Shown here: piece by piece, positions 53,556 through 62,591 of the stretch | Layout of the letters: each line of letters begins with the position of its first letter | How positions within the stretch are numbered: the stretch's first letter is position 1 | Assembly: GCA_040905865.1 (NCBI GenBank) | Contig: JBBDQU010000002.1 | Coordinates: forward strand, 1-63,003 | Length of the DNA stretch: 63,003 nucleotides | Direction of reading: 5' to 3' | DNA from: Alphaproteobacteria bacterium | GTDB lineage: Bacteria > Pseudomonadota > Alphaproteobacteria > UBA8366 > GCA-2717185 | Position numbers and translations under genes: made by a program | The notes under the pieces: model-generated | The model's input: the letters and a program-made list of their open reading frames with translations, nothing else | Database searches by the model: none | Told to the model about the DNA's origin: nothing

Positions 53556-54329
53556 ATGCAATCCATCGAGGGGAAAATCGCCTGGGTAACCGGCGCGGGA
53601 ACCGGCATCGGGCGGGCTGGAGCCATTGCGCTGGCCGGGGCCGGGGCGGCGGTGGTCCTGTCCGGCCGCCGGGTGGCGCAACTGGAAGACGTGGCGCGGC
53701 GGATCGCCGATGCGGGCGGGGCGGCGGAGGTCGAACCGCTGGATATTGTCGACAGCGAGGCCGCCAATGCCGTCGCCGCGCGGATCGTCGAACGGCACGG
53801 CCGGATCGATATCCTCGTCAATTCCGCCGGGCTGAACCGGCCGCGGCGGCGCTGGCGCGACATCACCAGCGAGGACTGGCACACCATCGTCGATGTCGAC
53901 CTGAACGGCGCGTTCAATGTGTCCCATGCGGCACTCATGGTGATGCGGCAGCAGCGCGACGGGCTGATCGTCAATGTCTCGTCGATGGCGAGCCAGCGGG
54001 TCGGCGGCGTGTCGGGCATCGCCTATACTTCGGCCAAGACCGCGCTGAACGCGATGAGCGAAAGCATCAATTTCGAGAATTGCCACATGGGCATCCGCGC
54101 CTGCGCCCTGTGCCCGGGCGAGGTGGCGACGGAAATCCTCGACCTGCGCCCGTCGCCGCCCAGCGCGGAGGACCGCGCGCGCATGGTGCAGGAAGAGGAT
54201 GTGGGCGAAACAATCCTGTTCATCGCCCGGATGCCGCCGCATGTCTGCCTGAACGAAATCCACATCACCCCGACCTGGAACCGCGGCTATCTCGGCGCGG
54301 CCGACCGCCAGATCCCGCGCGACGACTGA
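53556..54329 (+). CDS. Short-chain dehydrogenase/reductase
   Basis: 257-residue Rossmann enzyme. Cofactor motif is AWVTGAGTGIGRAGAIALAGAG; NSAGLNRP is the NAG-type motif. The catalytic set is Ser in VNVSSMASQ with Tyr-x-x-x-Lys in IAYTSAKTALNAM. GRR after the second strand suggests NADP(H). GGGAGGGGCAGC lies just before the ATG. Substrate not readable. Confidence 0.9.
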   Translation: MQSIEGKIAWVTGAGTGIGRAGAIALAGAGAAVVLSGRRVAQLEDVARRIADAGGAAEVEPLDIVDSEAANAVAARIVERHGRIDILVNSAGLNRPRRRWRDITSEDWHTIVDVDLNGAFNVSHAALMVMRQQRDGLIVNVSSMASQRVGGVSGIAYTSAKTALNAMSESINFENCHMGIRACALCPGEVATEILDLRPSPPSAEDRARMVQEEDVGETILFIARMPPHVCLNEIHITPTWNRGYLGAADRQIPRDD

Positions 54330-54371
54330 CGGAAAATTACCGCAGACCTGTTCGGAGTCCTGCTTCCGGGT

Positions 54372-54932
54372 TCAGGCTCCCCAAAGGGCCGGCTGGCGCC
54401 ATGGCTGCGGTACGACAAGCCTGCCCCGGCACGGCAGCTCGACATGACGTAGCTTGATCGATTGCCAGGCCCCGCGCCATTCATCCGGCAGGGGATAGGG
54501 TGGTGTGACATCCTCCTCCGGGATAAAGCCCAAACGCCCGTAATAGGCGGGGTCGCCGAGCACGCAGACCTGTGTCACGCCGGCATTTTCCAGCCGTTGC
54601 AGACCGGCGCGGACGAGTGCGCTGCCGATCCCCTGCCTTTGGCAGGCAGGGGCGACGGCGAGCGGTCCCAGAAGTGCGAGTTTGTCGGATTTCCCGTCCA
54701 TGCCGCATGTCGTGAATAGGATATGCCCCGCCAGGGATGCGTCGACGATCCCGACCAGCGAGAGAACCAGTGCCGTTTCCTGCAGGAGGTCTCGCACCAG
54801 AGGCAGCAGGTCCTCTTCGGGAAAGGCGTCCGGATAGAGTGTCCCGATCCGGGCCATATCACCCGGCAGACTTTCGCGGATTTCTGTTTTCCCCGGCATC
54901 TTCTCTTCAGCAACCAGTGATGGCTGCGACAT
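54372..54932 (-). CDS. GNAT-family N-acetyltransferase
   Basis: 186 residues. The acetyl-CoA motif A is LLGPLAVAPACQRQGIGSALVRAGLQRL near 95-122. VCVLGDPAYYGRLGFIPEE is the segment common to the YhbS-like subgroup. ATG at 54899 (MPGKTEIRES) is an alternative start. The substrate amine is unknown. It is divergent from the TPR gene by 83 bases. Confidence 0.87.
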   Translation of the reverse strand: MSQPSLVAEEKMPGKTEIRESLPGDMARIGTLYPDAFPEEDLLPLVRDLLQETALVLSLVGIVDASLAGHILFTTCGMDGKSDKLALLGPLAVAPACQRQGIGSALVRAGLQRLENAGVTQVCVLGDPAYYGRLGFIPEEDVTPPYPLPDEWRGAWQSIKLRHVELPCRGRLVVPQPWRQPALWGA

Positions 54933-55015
54933 TCTCTCTCAGGGTCGGTTGTTGCGCCGCGCGCCGGCGGCATGCACCATAGCATGCGGAAAACGGAATG
55001 TGACGGGAGAACATC

Positions 55016-56338
55016 ATGGCCAGCGATGCACAGGGGCACGAACTTACGGGGGCAAGCGCGGCGGCGGCGGCGCTGTTCGACGAGGCCGTGCGCGCCTATA
55101 CGCTCAATTACGGCGACGCCAATACGATCCTGGCGAAAGTCGAGGCGGACTCGCCGCATTGCGCGATGGCCGCCATCCTGCGCGGCTGGCTGCTGGCGGT
55201 ATCGAACGATCCCGGTTTCGTCGCCCAGGCGCGCAGCCATATCGCGGCGCTGGACGCCTCCGGCTTGAATGCGCGCGAACAGGCCCTGCTGGCCGCGCTG
55301 CGCCATACGGCGGAGGGGCGCTGGCAATCCGCGACAGTCGTGCTCGACCGGCACCTGATGGATTATCCGCATGACCTTGTCGGCCTGCAATCGGCGCTGC
55401 GCATCGATAATTTCCAGGGCCGCTTTCACCTTGCCGCAGCGCGCGGGGCGCGGGCGCTGCCGTTCTGGTCCGACAACCAGCCGGGCTACGGCATCATGTT
55501 GTCCTTCTACGGCTTCGGGCTGGAGGAGGCGGGCGACTACGCGCAGGCGGAGGCCATTCTGCGCGAGGCGGCGGAGCGCGAGCCGTATGGTTACTGGCCG
55601 CATCACGGCGTTTCCCATGTGCTGGAAATGACCGGCCGCCCCGAAGAGGGGATCGACTGGATGGAAAGCCGGGAAAAATTCTGGGACACGCCGGAAAACG
55701 CCAACCGGGTGCACATCTGGTGGCACAAGTCGCTCTACCACGTGGAACTCGGCCAGTACGACAGGGCGCTGGCTATCTATGATAACGAGGTCGCGCAGTA
55801 TGTCCGACCGGTCGGCACCAGCATGTGCAACCCGACCGCGCTGCTCTGGCGGCTGGAAACGCTGGGTTGCGAGGCAGGCGACCGGTGGGCGCCGGTCTTC
55901 GCCAAATGGCAGGGCAAGGCGAACGGCCGCACCAGCCCGTTCAACGATGTCCACTACGCCATGACCGCGCTGCGCGCCGGCGAACGCGCCGCCTATGACA
56001 GCCATCTGGCGGTGATGCGGGAGACGGCGGCCAATGGCGGCGAACTCGCGCCGGCTTATGGCAAGCTGGCGGTGCCGGTCGCCGAGGCGATGGCCGACTT
56101 CACCGACGGGCATTATGCCGACGCCGCCGAGCGTCTTTTGTCTGTCCGGGTCGACCTCTGGCGGCTTGGCGGCAGCATCGCCCAGCGCGACCTCGTCGAC
56201 TGGACCCTCACCGTGGCAGCGTCCCGCGCCGGCCTGCCGGGCGTTGCCCGCTCCATGGCCAACGAACGCCTCGCCGCGCGGCCGGACAGCGCCGTCAACC
56301 GGCACTTCCTGAAAGACGCGCGGGCGATTGCCGTTTAG
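55016..56338 (+). CDS. TTC38-like tetratricopeptide-repeat protein
   Basis: 440-residue soluble helical-repeat protein. It resembles the TTC38 family by SFYGFGLEEAGDYAQAEAILREAAE, YWPHHGVSHVLEMTGRPEEGIDWMESRE and VHIWWHKSLYHVELGQYDRALAIYDNEV. The family has no established biochemical role. It is followed by a TauD-type dioxygenase gene 80 bases downstream on the same strand, so the two may be functionally linked. Confidence 0.82.
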   Translation: MASDAQGHELTGASAAAAALFDEAVRAYTLNYGDANTILAKVEADSPHCAMAAILRGWLLAVSNDPGFVAQARSHIAALDASGLNAREQALLAALRHTAEGRWQSATVVLDRHLMDYPHDLVGLQSALRIDNFQGRFHLAAARGARALPFWSDNQPGYGIMLSFYGFGLEEAGDYAQAEAILREAAEREPYGYWPHHGVSHVLEMTGRPEEGIDWMESREKFWDTPENANRVHIWWHKSLYHVELGQYDRALAIYDNEVAQYVRPVGTSMCNPTALLWRLETLGCEAGDRWAPVFAKWQGKANGRTSPFNDVHYAMTALRAGERAAYDSHLAVMRETAANGGELAPAYGKLAVPVAEAMADFTDGHYADAAERLLSVRVDLWRLGGSIAQRDLVDWTLTVAASRAGLPGVARSMANERLAARPDSAVNRHFLKDARAIAV

Positions 56339-56418
56339 GGCGGGACTTGCCGCGACCGTGATACCGGGCTCATAATGCGGCTTCGCTTCATACGTACTGC
56401 AGCTATCGGGAGGTTGTC

Positions 56419-57339
56419 ATGGCACCGGTTATCACACCCTGCGACGCCACTCTGGGCGCCGTGATCACGAATATCGATCTTGCGTCCCTGGACGACGCCA
56501 CCTGGAAAATCGTCGAGGATGCGTTTCCAAAATACGGCGTTCTGGTCTTTCCGGGGCAGGGGTTGAGCCCCGAGGATCAGTATCGGTTCGCCTGCCGCTT
56601 CGGCGAGATCGAGGTGACGCGCCCCGGCTCCGAGGGCCAGACGGTCTATATCAGCAACGAAAAGGAAGCCGGCAAGGTCTTCTCGCCCGAGGAAACCCGC
56701 TTCAAGCAGCTGCGCGGCAACGAGGGCTGGCATCTCGACAGCACCTATATGCCGCTCGCGGCCAAGGCGGGGCTGCTGCAGGCGAATGTAATCCCGTCCA
56801 GCGGCGGCGGTACGGAATTCGCCGATACGCGCGCCGCCTATGACGCGCTGGACGATGCCATGAAGAAGCGGATCGCGGGCCTGTCCGGCTTCCATTCGCT
56901 CTATGCCAGCCAGGCCAAGATCGGCCACAAGGTTCCGACCGGCACCGGCTACGGTTACCATACCAAGGGCGCGCCGCTGCGGCCGCTGGTCCGCACCCAT
57001 CCGGTCACCGGGCGCAAGTCGCTCTGCATCGGCCGCCACATCTTCCGGATTCCCGGCATGGAGGACGACGCGGCGGTGAAGCTGGTGGACGAACTGGTCG
57101 ATTTCGCCTGCCGGCCGCCGCGTGTCTACTCGCACAAATGGGCCGTGGGCGACCTCGTTGTCTGGGACAACCGCTTCGTCATGCATCGCGCCATGCCCTA
57201 TGACTTCAATGAAACCCGTATCCTGCAGGCGAACCGCATCGCCGGCGATCCGGCCAGCGAACTCGCCCCGACCGACCGGGATCCCTATGCCAGCGACTAC
57301 CGGCCAACGGGCTCGAACGAAATCGAGGCCGCGGCCTGA
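56419..57339 (+). CDS. TauD/TfdA-family Fe(II)/2-oxoglutarate dioxygenase
   Basis: 306 residues. Metal ligands are His-x-Asp in GWHLDSTYMP near 105 and the distal His in RFVMHRAMPYDFNETR near 260, with the 2-oxoglutarate Arg just after it. YGVLVFPGQGLSPEDQ is a typical N-terminal stretch. Relatives include taurine, 2,4-D and alpha-ketoglutarate-dependent sulfonate or carnitine dioxygenases; the substrate is not defined. It is followed by a VOC protein, a second TauD gene and the relic of a third. Confidence 0.88.
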   Translation: MAPVITPCDATLGAVITNIDLASLDDATWKIVEDAFPKYGVLVFPGQGLSPEDQYRFACRFGEIEVTRPGSEGQTVYISNEKEAGKVFSPEETRFKQLRGNEGWHLDSTYMPLAAKAGLLQANVIPSSGGGTEFADTRAAYDALDDAMKKRIAGLSGFHSLYASQAKIGHKVPTGTGYGYHTKGAPLRPLVRTHPVTGRKSLCIGRHIFRIPGMEDDAAVKLVDELVDFACRPPRVYSHKWAVGDLVVWDNRFVMHRAMPYDFNETRILQANRIAGDPASELAPTDRDPYASDYRPTGSNEIEAAA

Positions 57340-57382
57340 GGGGCGGCAGGCCGGTCCTTAAAAAGCAGAATTGGAGCCAATT

Positions 57383-57787
57383 GTGACTGAACGTCCAGCA
57401 GCCTTTCGCGGCATTCGCCACGTCGCCTTCCGGGTGAAGAACCTGGAGGAATGCGAGAAGTTCTATATCGATGTGATGGGGATGACGCTTCTAAACCGCG
57501 CCAACGAAAACCTGGTGTATCTCACCTGCGGCAACGACAACCTGTCGCTGGCCCGCGCCAAGTCGGACCCTGAAAGCGGCGACGTCTTCGACCATTTCGG
57601 TTTCATCGTGGAGAGCCGGGAAACGCTCGACGCCTGGTACGATTATTTCAAGTCGATTGACGTGCCGGTCATCGACCGGCCGCACGATCACGCGGATGGC
57701 GCGCGCAGCTTCCATATCAAGGACCCGGCCGGCAATGTCATCCAGCCGATCTACCACCCCGCGATCTCGGCCCAGCATTTTGAGTAA
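57383..57787 (+). CDS. VOC-family (glyoxalase/dioxygenase fold) protein
   Basis: 134 residues with the paired beta-alpha-beta-beta-beta modules of VOC proteins. Likely metal ligands are His in IRHVAFRVKNLEECEKFY, His in FDHFGFIVES and Glu/Gln in the final strand region DPAGNVIQPIYH. GTG at 57383 has GGAG six bases upstream, better than the TTG at 57371. It lies between two TauD-type genes and may act on the same compound. Confidence 0.85.
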   Translation: MTERPAAFRGIRHVAFRVKNLEECEKFYIDVMGMTLLNRANENLVYLTCGNDNLSLARAKSDPESGDVFDHFGFIVESRETLDAWYDYFKSIDVPVIDRPHDHADGARSFHIKDPAGNVIQPIYHPAISAQHFE

Positions 57788-57949
57788 AAGGGCGGGGGCG
57801 TTGAAGAAGTGCCTGTCTTGATCTCGCTGTGAGGCCATGTCGGCGAAATGCCATGTATATCGTTCGGTCGCGAAAATGACGCATGAGAATTCCAGTTTGA
57901 CGTTCGGTCGTCTGCTTTCAGTGACCGGCAGCAATAAGGGGAGCTAAAG
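57788..57949 (+). promoter_or_regulatory. Leader of the second TauD gene with direct repeats
   Basis: A 162-base gap without a gene. The decamer CGTTCGGTCG occurs at 57861-57870 and again at 57901-57910, exactly 40 bases apart (about four helical turns), a pattern expected of an operator bound on one face. GGGGAG precedes the TauD ATG. Confidence 0.35.
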
Positions 57950-58894
57950 ATGCGAACGGATGCAATGGCCCAAAATACTGTATCGGCTCCGTCGTCAGTT
58001 GAGGTTATCCCGCAAGCCATTCATATTGGCGCAGAAATTCGCGGCGTCGATCTGTCGCGCCCGCTTCCGCCGGAACAGGTGCGCGATATCCGCGCCGCCC
58101 TGTTGACGTGGAAGGTGGTCTTTTTTCGGGATCAGCCGATGACGCATCGCCAGCACATCGACTTTTCACGCCAGTTCGGCGCCCTGACGCCCGGTCATGT
58201 CGTCTATGGCGGGGATGGTGAATTCCCCGAAATCTATCCGATATCGAAGCACCGTGCGGCAAACCATTTTCAGGAGCAGGTCCTGCTTCGGCCGTGGACC
58301 GGTTGGCATACCGATCTCACGGCGGCCATTAATCCGCCCATGGCCTCGATTCTGCGCGGGGTCGTTGTCCCGCCCTATGGCGGCGATACGCAGTTCACGA
58401 GCCTCGTGGCGGCCTATAACGCGCTTTCACCGACAATGCGGGCGTTTGTCGACGGTCTGCGCGGTATTCACCGGAACGCGCCGCCCCAGGAGGTCAAGGC
58501 AGAGAAGAATTACGAGGATATGCTTAAAAGACGCACCCTCGTCTCCGAGCATCCGCTCGTCCGTGTTCATCCCGAAACCGGCGAGCGCGCCCTTTACGCC
58601 GGACCAATTCATTTGAAATCGATCGCGGGGCTATCGCTACGCGAGAGCCAGGTCATCCTCGAACTGTTGTGGGAACATCTCGTGCGGACAGAGTTTACCG
58701 TACGCTTCAAGTGGGAGCCCGGCAGCGTTGCATTCTGGGACAACCGGTCGGCCTGCCACCTGGCGCCGCGCGATATATTCGATTCGGATTTCGACCGTGA
58801 ATTCTATCGAACGACTCTGGTCGGGGATGTTCCGATCGGCGTTGATGGCAGAGAATCGACATCCATAGAGGGAGATCCGATCACCGCGGCTTAG
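57950..58894 (+). CDS. TauD/TfdA-family dioxygenase (second copy)
   Basis: 314 residues. Metal ligands are His and Asp in WHTDLTAAINPP near 122 and the distal His in NRSACHLAPRD near 270, followed by the Arg of the 2-oxoglutarate site. IGAEIRGVDLSRPLPPEQVRDIRAALLTWKVVFFRDQ is the family's N-terminal pattern and is closer to genuine TauD than the upstream copy. GGGGAG lies six bases before ATG 57950. Substrate unknown. Confidence 0.9.
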   Translation: MRTDAMAQNTVSAPSSVEVIPQAIHIGAEIRGVDLSRPLPPEQVRDIRAALLTWKVVFFRDQPMTHRQHIDFSRQFGALTPGHVVYGGDGEFPEIYPISKHRAANHFQEQVLLRPWTGWHTDLTAAINPPMASILRGVVVPPYGGDTQFTSLVAAYNALSPTMRAFVDGLRGIHRNAPPQEVKAEKNYEDMLKRRTLVSEHPLVRVHPETGERALYAGPIHLKSIAGLSLRESQVILELLWEHLVRTEFTVRFKWEPGSVAFWDNRSACHLAPRDIFDSDFDREFYRTTLVGDVPIGVDGRESTSIEGDPITAA

Positions 58895-58904
58895 GGGGGC
58901 GGCC

Positions 58905-58994
58905 GGCACCGGCCACGGCATCAATGCCAGGGACGCGCCGCTGCGTCCGTTGGTCCGCATTCCGCCGCGGGTCTATCTTGTTGAATCACGCTAG
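58905..58994 (+). pseudogene. Relic of a third TauD-family gene
   Basis: Twenty-nine codons then TAG read GTGHGINARDAPLRPLVRI followed by PPRVYLVESR. The first intact dioxygenase (56419-57339) has GTGYGYHTKGAPLRPLVRT and later PPRVYSHKW, so this is a fragment of a close paralogue with an internal deletion of about 45 codons. It sits ten bases after the stop of the second dioxygenase. Confidence 0.7.
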
Positions 58995-59084
58995 GCATGG
59001 CCTTCCGGCGTTCGGGAAGGAACCGATGAAATCGGCTTTCGTTTACCCAGAAGAGATAGCGAAAAACAAGCCGGTACATTGACA

Positions 59085-60395
59085 ATGAAAAAGAACGTGG
59101 CCGTCGTCGGGTACGATAATTTCAACGAAAAGTATCTCTTGGAGACTATTCGCGACGCGGAAGAAATTTGCTTCGTTCCGGTGCTCGACCGAAACGAAAC
59201 GGCAATCCAGAAGCAGTCCTACCCTTTCGCGGAGCGTCTGCAGCTTGGGTTGCAGCGATTAAACGGTATTTCCGGCGGCGTCGAAGGGATTATCACTTTT
59301 TGGGACTTTCCGTCTTCCGCACTAACGCCCTTTCTCGCCCGCGACGCCAACCTTCGCTATGCAAGCGTGGAAAGCGTCATAAAGTGCGAACACAAGGTCT
59401 GGAGCCGCGAAGAACAGGCTGCGGTCGTTGACACGCCCAAGTTCGCCCCATTCTATCCCTTCGACGACGATCCGCTGGGCGACGTCACGCTCGATTTCCC
59501 GTTCTGGGTGAAGCCCGCCGTCGGTCATTCATCGATACTCGGTTTCGAAATCAGGAACGTGGAGGAATTCCAGGATGCCCTCGAGAAAATCCGCAGCAGC
59601 ATTCGTACGCATACAACTCCCTTCCGGTATGTCATGGAGAATGTCGATCTTCCGGACCGGCTGGCGGAAAAAGGCGCAAGCCTGTGTATTGCCGAAGAAA
59701 TAATATCGCACGGCGATCAGGTTACGCTTGAAGGCTACGTTCAGGATGGCGAAATTTTCGTCTATGGCGTCGTCGACTCCCTGCGCCTCGAGAACGAGCA
59801 CAGTTTCTCGCGCTATCAGTACCCATCGGCGCTCGATGAACAGACTATTGCGCGCATGAAAGAAAAGACGGCAAAGATCATGCGCCGGTTCGGCTACGAC
59901 AACTGTCCTTTCAATATTGAATTTTTCCACGACGACAGCACCGGGCGGATTGACGTCGTTGAGGTGAATTCGCGGGTTTCGCAGTCTCATGCCGACCTGT
60001 TCTACAAAGTCGATGGCCAATCGAACTTCCAGATTCCGGTCGATCTCGCTCTCGGCCGCTCGCCGCGCTGGGACAGCGGCATGGGCGAATTTGCCGTCGC
60101 TGCAAAGTTCTTCATTCGGATATTCGAAAATGGCCGGTCGACTAGTGTTCCTGATGCGGCTTCGCTCGGCGCGCTTGAAAGGGCGATGCCGGATGTTCGT
60201 GTCGACGTCAAGATAGCGCCCGGCCAATTGCTTGCGGACCTGCCCGAACAGGAAAGCTACAGCTACGAAATTGCCGATGTTTTCGTCGGTGGACGGGACG
60301 AGAAGGAACTGATTGAGAAGTTCGAAGCGAGCAAGGATTTCCTGCACTTCGAATTTCAACCGGCCGGGACATCCGCAAAAGGTATCCGGCCATGA
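59085..60395 (+). CDS. ATP-grasp ligase-family protein
   Basis: 436 residues. It resembles ATP-grasp carboxylate-amine ligases. An N-terminal VAVVGYDNFNEKYL region is followed by a lysine strand (DFPFWVKPAVGHSSILG, about 140-157) and the central hinge CIAEEIISHGDQVTLEGYVQDGEIFVYG. The Mg2+-binding motif is FNIEFFHDD...RIDVVEVNSRVSQS (about 285-310). Such enzymes join an acyl phosphate to an amine or thiol, often making dipeptide-like molecules. ATG at 59085 was preferred to TTG at 59079. Its stop overlaps the start of the hydrolase gene (ATGA), so the two are co-translated. No named subfamily is recognised. Confidence 0.8.
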   Translation: MKKNVAVVGYDNFNEKYLLETIRDAEEICFVPVLDRNETAIQKQSYPFAERLQLGLQRLNGISGGVEGIITFWDFPSSALTPFLARDANLRYASVESVIKCEHKVWSREEQAAVVDTPKFAPFYPFDDDPLGDVTLDFPFWVKPAVGHSSILGFEIRNVEEFQDALEKIRSSIRTHTTPFRYVMENVDLPDRLAEKGASLCIAEEIISHGDQVTLEGYVQDGEIFVYGVVDSLRLENEHSFSRYQYPSALDEQTIARMKEKTAKIMRRFGYDNCPFNIEFFHDDSTGRIDVVEVNSRVSQSHADLFYKVDGQSNFQIPVDLALGRSPRWDSGMGEFAVAAKFFIRIFENGRSTSVPDAASLGALERAMPDVRVDVKIAPGQLLADLPEQESYSYEIADVFVGGRDEKELIEKFEASKDFLHFEFQPAGTSAKGIRP

Positions 60396-62440
60396 GGTTT
60401 GTCGAAGATCTGGCTCTGGCCGTAACCGAATGCCGCCACACGGAAATTGAAATGCCGGACGGGACAAAGCTCGCCGCCCGCATTTGGATGCCGGAGATGG
60501 CGCGCAATTCCCCGGTTCCCGCCATCCTGGAATACATTCCCTACCGCAAGAGCGACCATACGATTCGGCGTGATTCTATGATGCACCGATACATTGCCGG
60601 TCACGGCTATGCCTGCATCAGGGTCGATCTTCGTGGCAGCGGCGATTCGGAAGGAATCCTGAGAGACGAATATCTGGAAACCGAACTCGTCGACGGCGCG
60701 TGCGTAATCGAATGGATCGCGTCGCAATCCTGGTGCACAGGGGACGTCGGCATGATCGGTATTTCCTGGGGCGGGTTCAACGGGCTGCAAATTGCCGCGC
60801 GTCAGCCGCCGGCGCTCAAGGCCGTTATAACCGTCTGCTCGACAGACGACCGGTATGCCGAGGACGTTCACTATATGGGCGGTTGCCTGCTGGGCGACAA
60901 CGTATCCTGGGCCGCACAGATGTTTGCCTATAATTCGCTTCCACCGGACCCTGCCAATGTTGGTGAAAAATGGCGGAACATGTGGTTCCAGCGACTGGAG
61001 GCGAACGAGCCGTGGCTCGGAATCTGGCTGGAACACCAGTATCGCGACGACTACTGGCGGCACGGTTCGATCTGTGAGGACTGGTCGGCGATAAAATGCC
61101 CGGTCATGGCGGCTTCGGGCTGGGCGGACGGATACACAAATGCGGTTTTCCGTATGATGGAAAATTTGCAGGTCCCCCGTCTGGGACTGGTCGGCCCGTG
61201 GAGCCACAAGTATCCTCACATCGGCGAACCGGGACCGGCCATTGGCTTCCTGCAGGAGTGTCTGCGTTGGTGGGACCGGTGGCTCAAGGGGATCGATACC
61301 GGTATCATGAACGAGCCGATGGTTCGGGCATGGATGCAGGAATCGATCCCGCCAACGACGCTCGCGGCAACGCGCCCGGGCCGCTGGGTCGGCGAAACGG
61401 AATGGCCGTCACCGCGAATAGAAACAAGGGCATATGCGCTTTCCTCGTTAGGCCGTCTCGTCGACGAGCCGCGGATGGAGCAGGTGGCTATTGCGGCGGA
61501 TCGCGATGAAGATTTTTCCCTTTCGCTGCAGTCGCCGCTGACGAACGGGCTGTTCGCCGGCAAATGGTGTTCCTATGCGGCAACACCCGATCTCCCCCAC
61601 GACCAGCGCCAGGAGGATGGCGGTGCGCTTGTGTTCGATAGTGACCGGCTTGACGAGAATATCGAGATTCTGGGCGCACCGATTGTCGAACTCGAATATA
61701 AGGCGGATCAACCGCTCGCCGTCGTCGCGTTGCGGATATCGGATGTCCAGCCTGACAACAAGGTAACGCGCGTCAGCTATGGCGTACGCAATCTTTCGCA
61801 TGACGACGACCACCGCGTTTTGCGCCGCATCGATACCGGGCGCAAGTATCGGACTTCTATCCAGCTGAACCATATGGCGCAGGTCTTTCCGAAGGGGCAT
61901 CGCATACGCCTTGCCGTTTCCACCAGCTACTGGCCCCTGATCTGGCCGGCGCCAAAAGCGGTAAGGCTGCGCGTATTCACGAGTGGCTGCCGTCTCTACC
62001 TGCCGGTGCGCCCGAAACGTGCAGCCGACGCCCGCATCGCATTCCAACCCGCCGAGGCGTCGCCACCGGTTCATGTGGAGCAACGATCCGCCACGCAGCA
62101 CAACTGGCACGTCATCTACGATCTCGCCAAGGATCGCCACACGCTTCATGTCGTGGACGACGGCGGCACGGAACATATTTCGGATAATGAAATCGACTAC
62201 GAGACGAAGACCGAAGAATGGTATTCATCCGTTGGTGACGACTTTCAGTCGATTTCCGCCGAAGTCCGGTCGACGCGTGGCTTGCGACGCGGCGACTGGC
62301 GAACGCGCGTGAAAAACAGGACGCGGCTCAACTGCACCGAGGAACATTTCCATCTTACGGCCGAACTGGACGCATACGAAGGCGATCAACGCGTATACAG
62401 CCGGAACTGGGACCGCCGGATATCGCGTCGCGGCGTGTGA
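60392..62440 (+). CDS. CocE/NonD-family (S15-like) hydrolase
   Basis: 682 residues. The alpha/beta-hydrolase domain has Ser125 in GMIGISWGGFNGLQIA. Probable Asp near 245 (ASGWADGYTNA) and His near 272 (GPWSHKYPHIGEPGP) complete the triad. RVDLRGSGDSEGILRDEY is typical of the family. The C-terminal jelly-roll domain (about 340-560) is PepX_C-like. Relatives include cocaine esterase, glutaryl acylase and X-Pro dipeptidyl peptidase. No signal peptide, so cytoplasmic. Translational coupling to the ATP-grasp ligase suggests that it modifies or trims the ligase product, or acts on the ligase substrate. Confidence 0.85.
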   Translation: MRFVEDLALAVTECRHTEIEMPDGTKLAARIWMPEMARNSPVPAILEYIPYRKSDHTIRRDSMMHRYIAGHGYACIRVDLRGSGDSEGILRDEYLETELVDGACVIEWIASQSWCTGDVGMIGISWGGFNGLQIAARQPPALKAVITVCSTDDRYAEDVHYMGGCLLGDNVSWAAQMFAYNSLPPDPANVGEKWRNMWFQRLEANEPWLGIWLEHQYRDDYWRHGSICEDWSAIKCPVMAASGWADGYTNAVFRMMENLQVPRLGLVGPWSHKYPHIGEPGPAIGFLQECLRWWDRWLKGIDTGIMNEPMVRAWMQESIPPTTLAATRPGRWVGETEWPSPRIETRAYALSSLGRLVDEPRMEQVAIAADRDEDFSLSLQSPLTNGLFAGKWCSYAATPDLPHDQRQEDGGALVFDSDRLDENIEILGAPIVELEYKADQPLAVVALRISDVQPDNKVTRVSYGVRNLSHDDDHRVLRRIDTGRKYRTSIQLNHMAQVFPKGHRIRLAVSTSYWPLIWPAPKAVRLRVFTSGCRLYLPVRPKRAADARIAFQPAEASPPVHVEQRSATQHNWHVIYDLAKDRHTLHVVDDGGTEHISDNEIDYETKTEEWYSSVGDDFQSISAEVRSTRGLRRGDWRTRVKNRTRLNCTEEHFHLTAELDAYEGDQRVYSRNWDRRISRRGV

Positions 62441-62548
62441 CGGTCCCGCGAACGCTGACCTCCGAAATTTGACCGGCACTTGCAATTGAGGCCGGCATGC
62501 GTACCCGCTGGTCGGGTGATTAAACGGATTCCAGGTGGTTTACAGGTG

Positions 62549-62583
62549 AAAAAAGGGGTCAGCCCGAAACAGGCTAACCCCTT
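62549..62583 (-). terminator. Rho-independent terminator of tRNA-Asn
   Basis: On the minus strand AAGGGGTTAGCC pairs with GGCTGACCCCTT around a 7-base loop (one mismatch in the stem) and is followed by a T-run (AAAAAA at 62549-62554 on the plus strand). It lies just beyond the 3' end of tRNA-Asn. Confidence 0.85.
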
Positions 62584-62591
62584 CAATTTAT

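Noticed and set aside
53534-54457. Second long frame overlapping the SDR gene
   Set aside because: Gly/Arg-rich low-quality translation; the SDR frame has all catalytic motifs.
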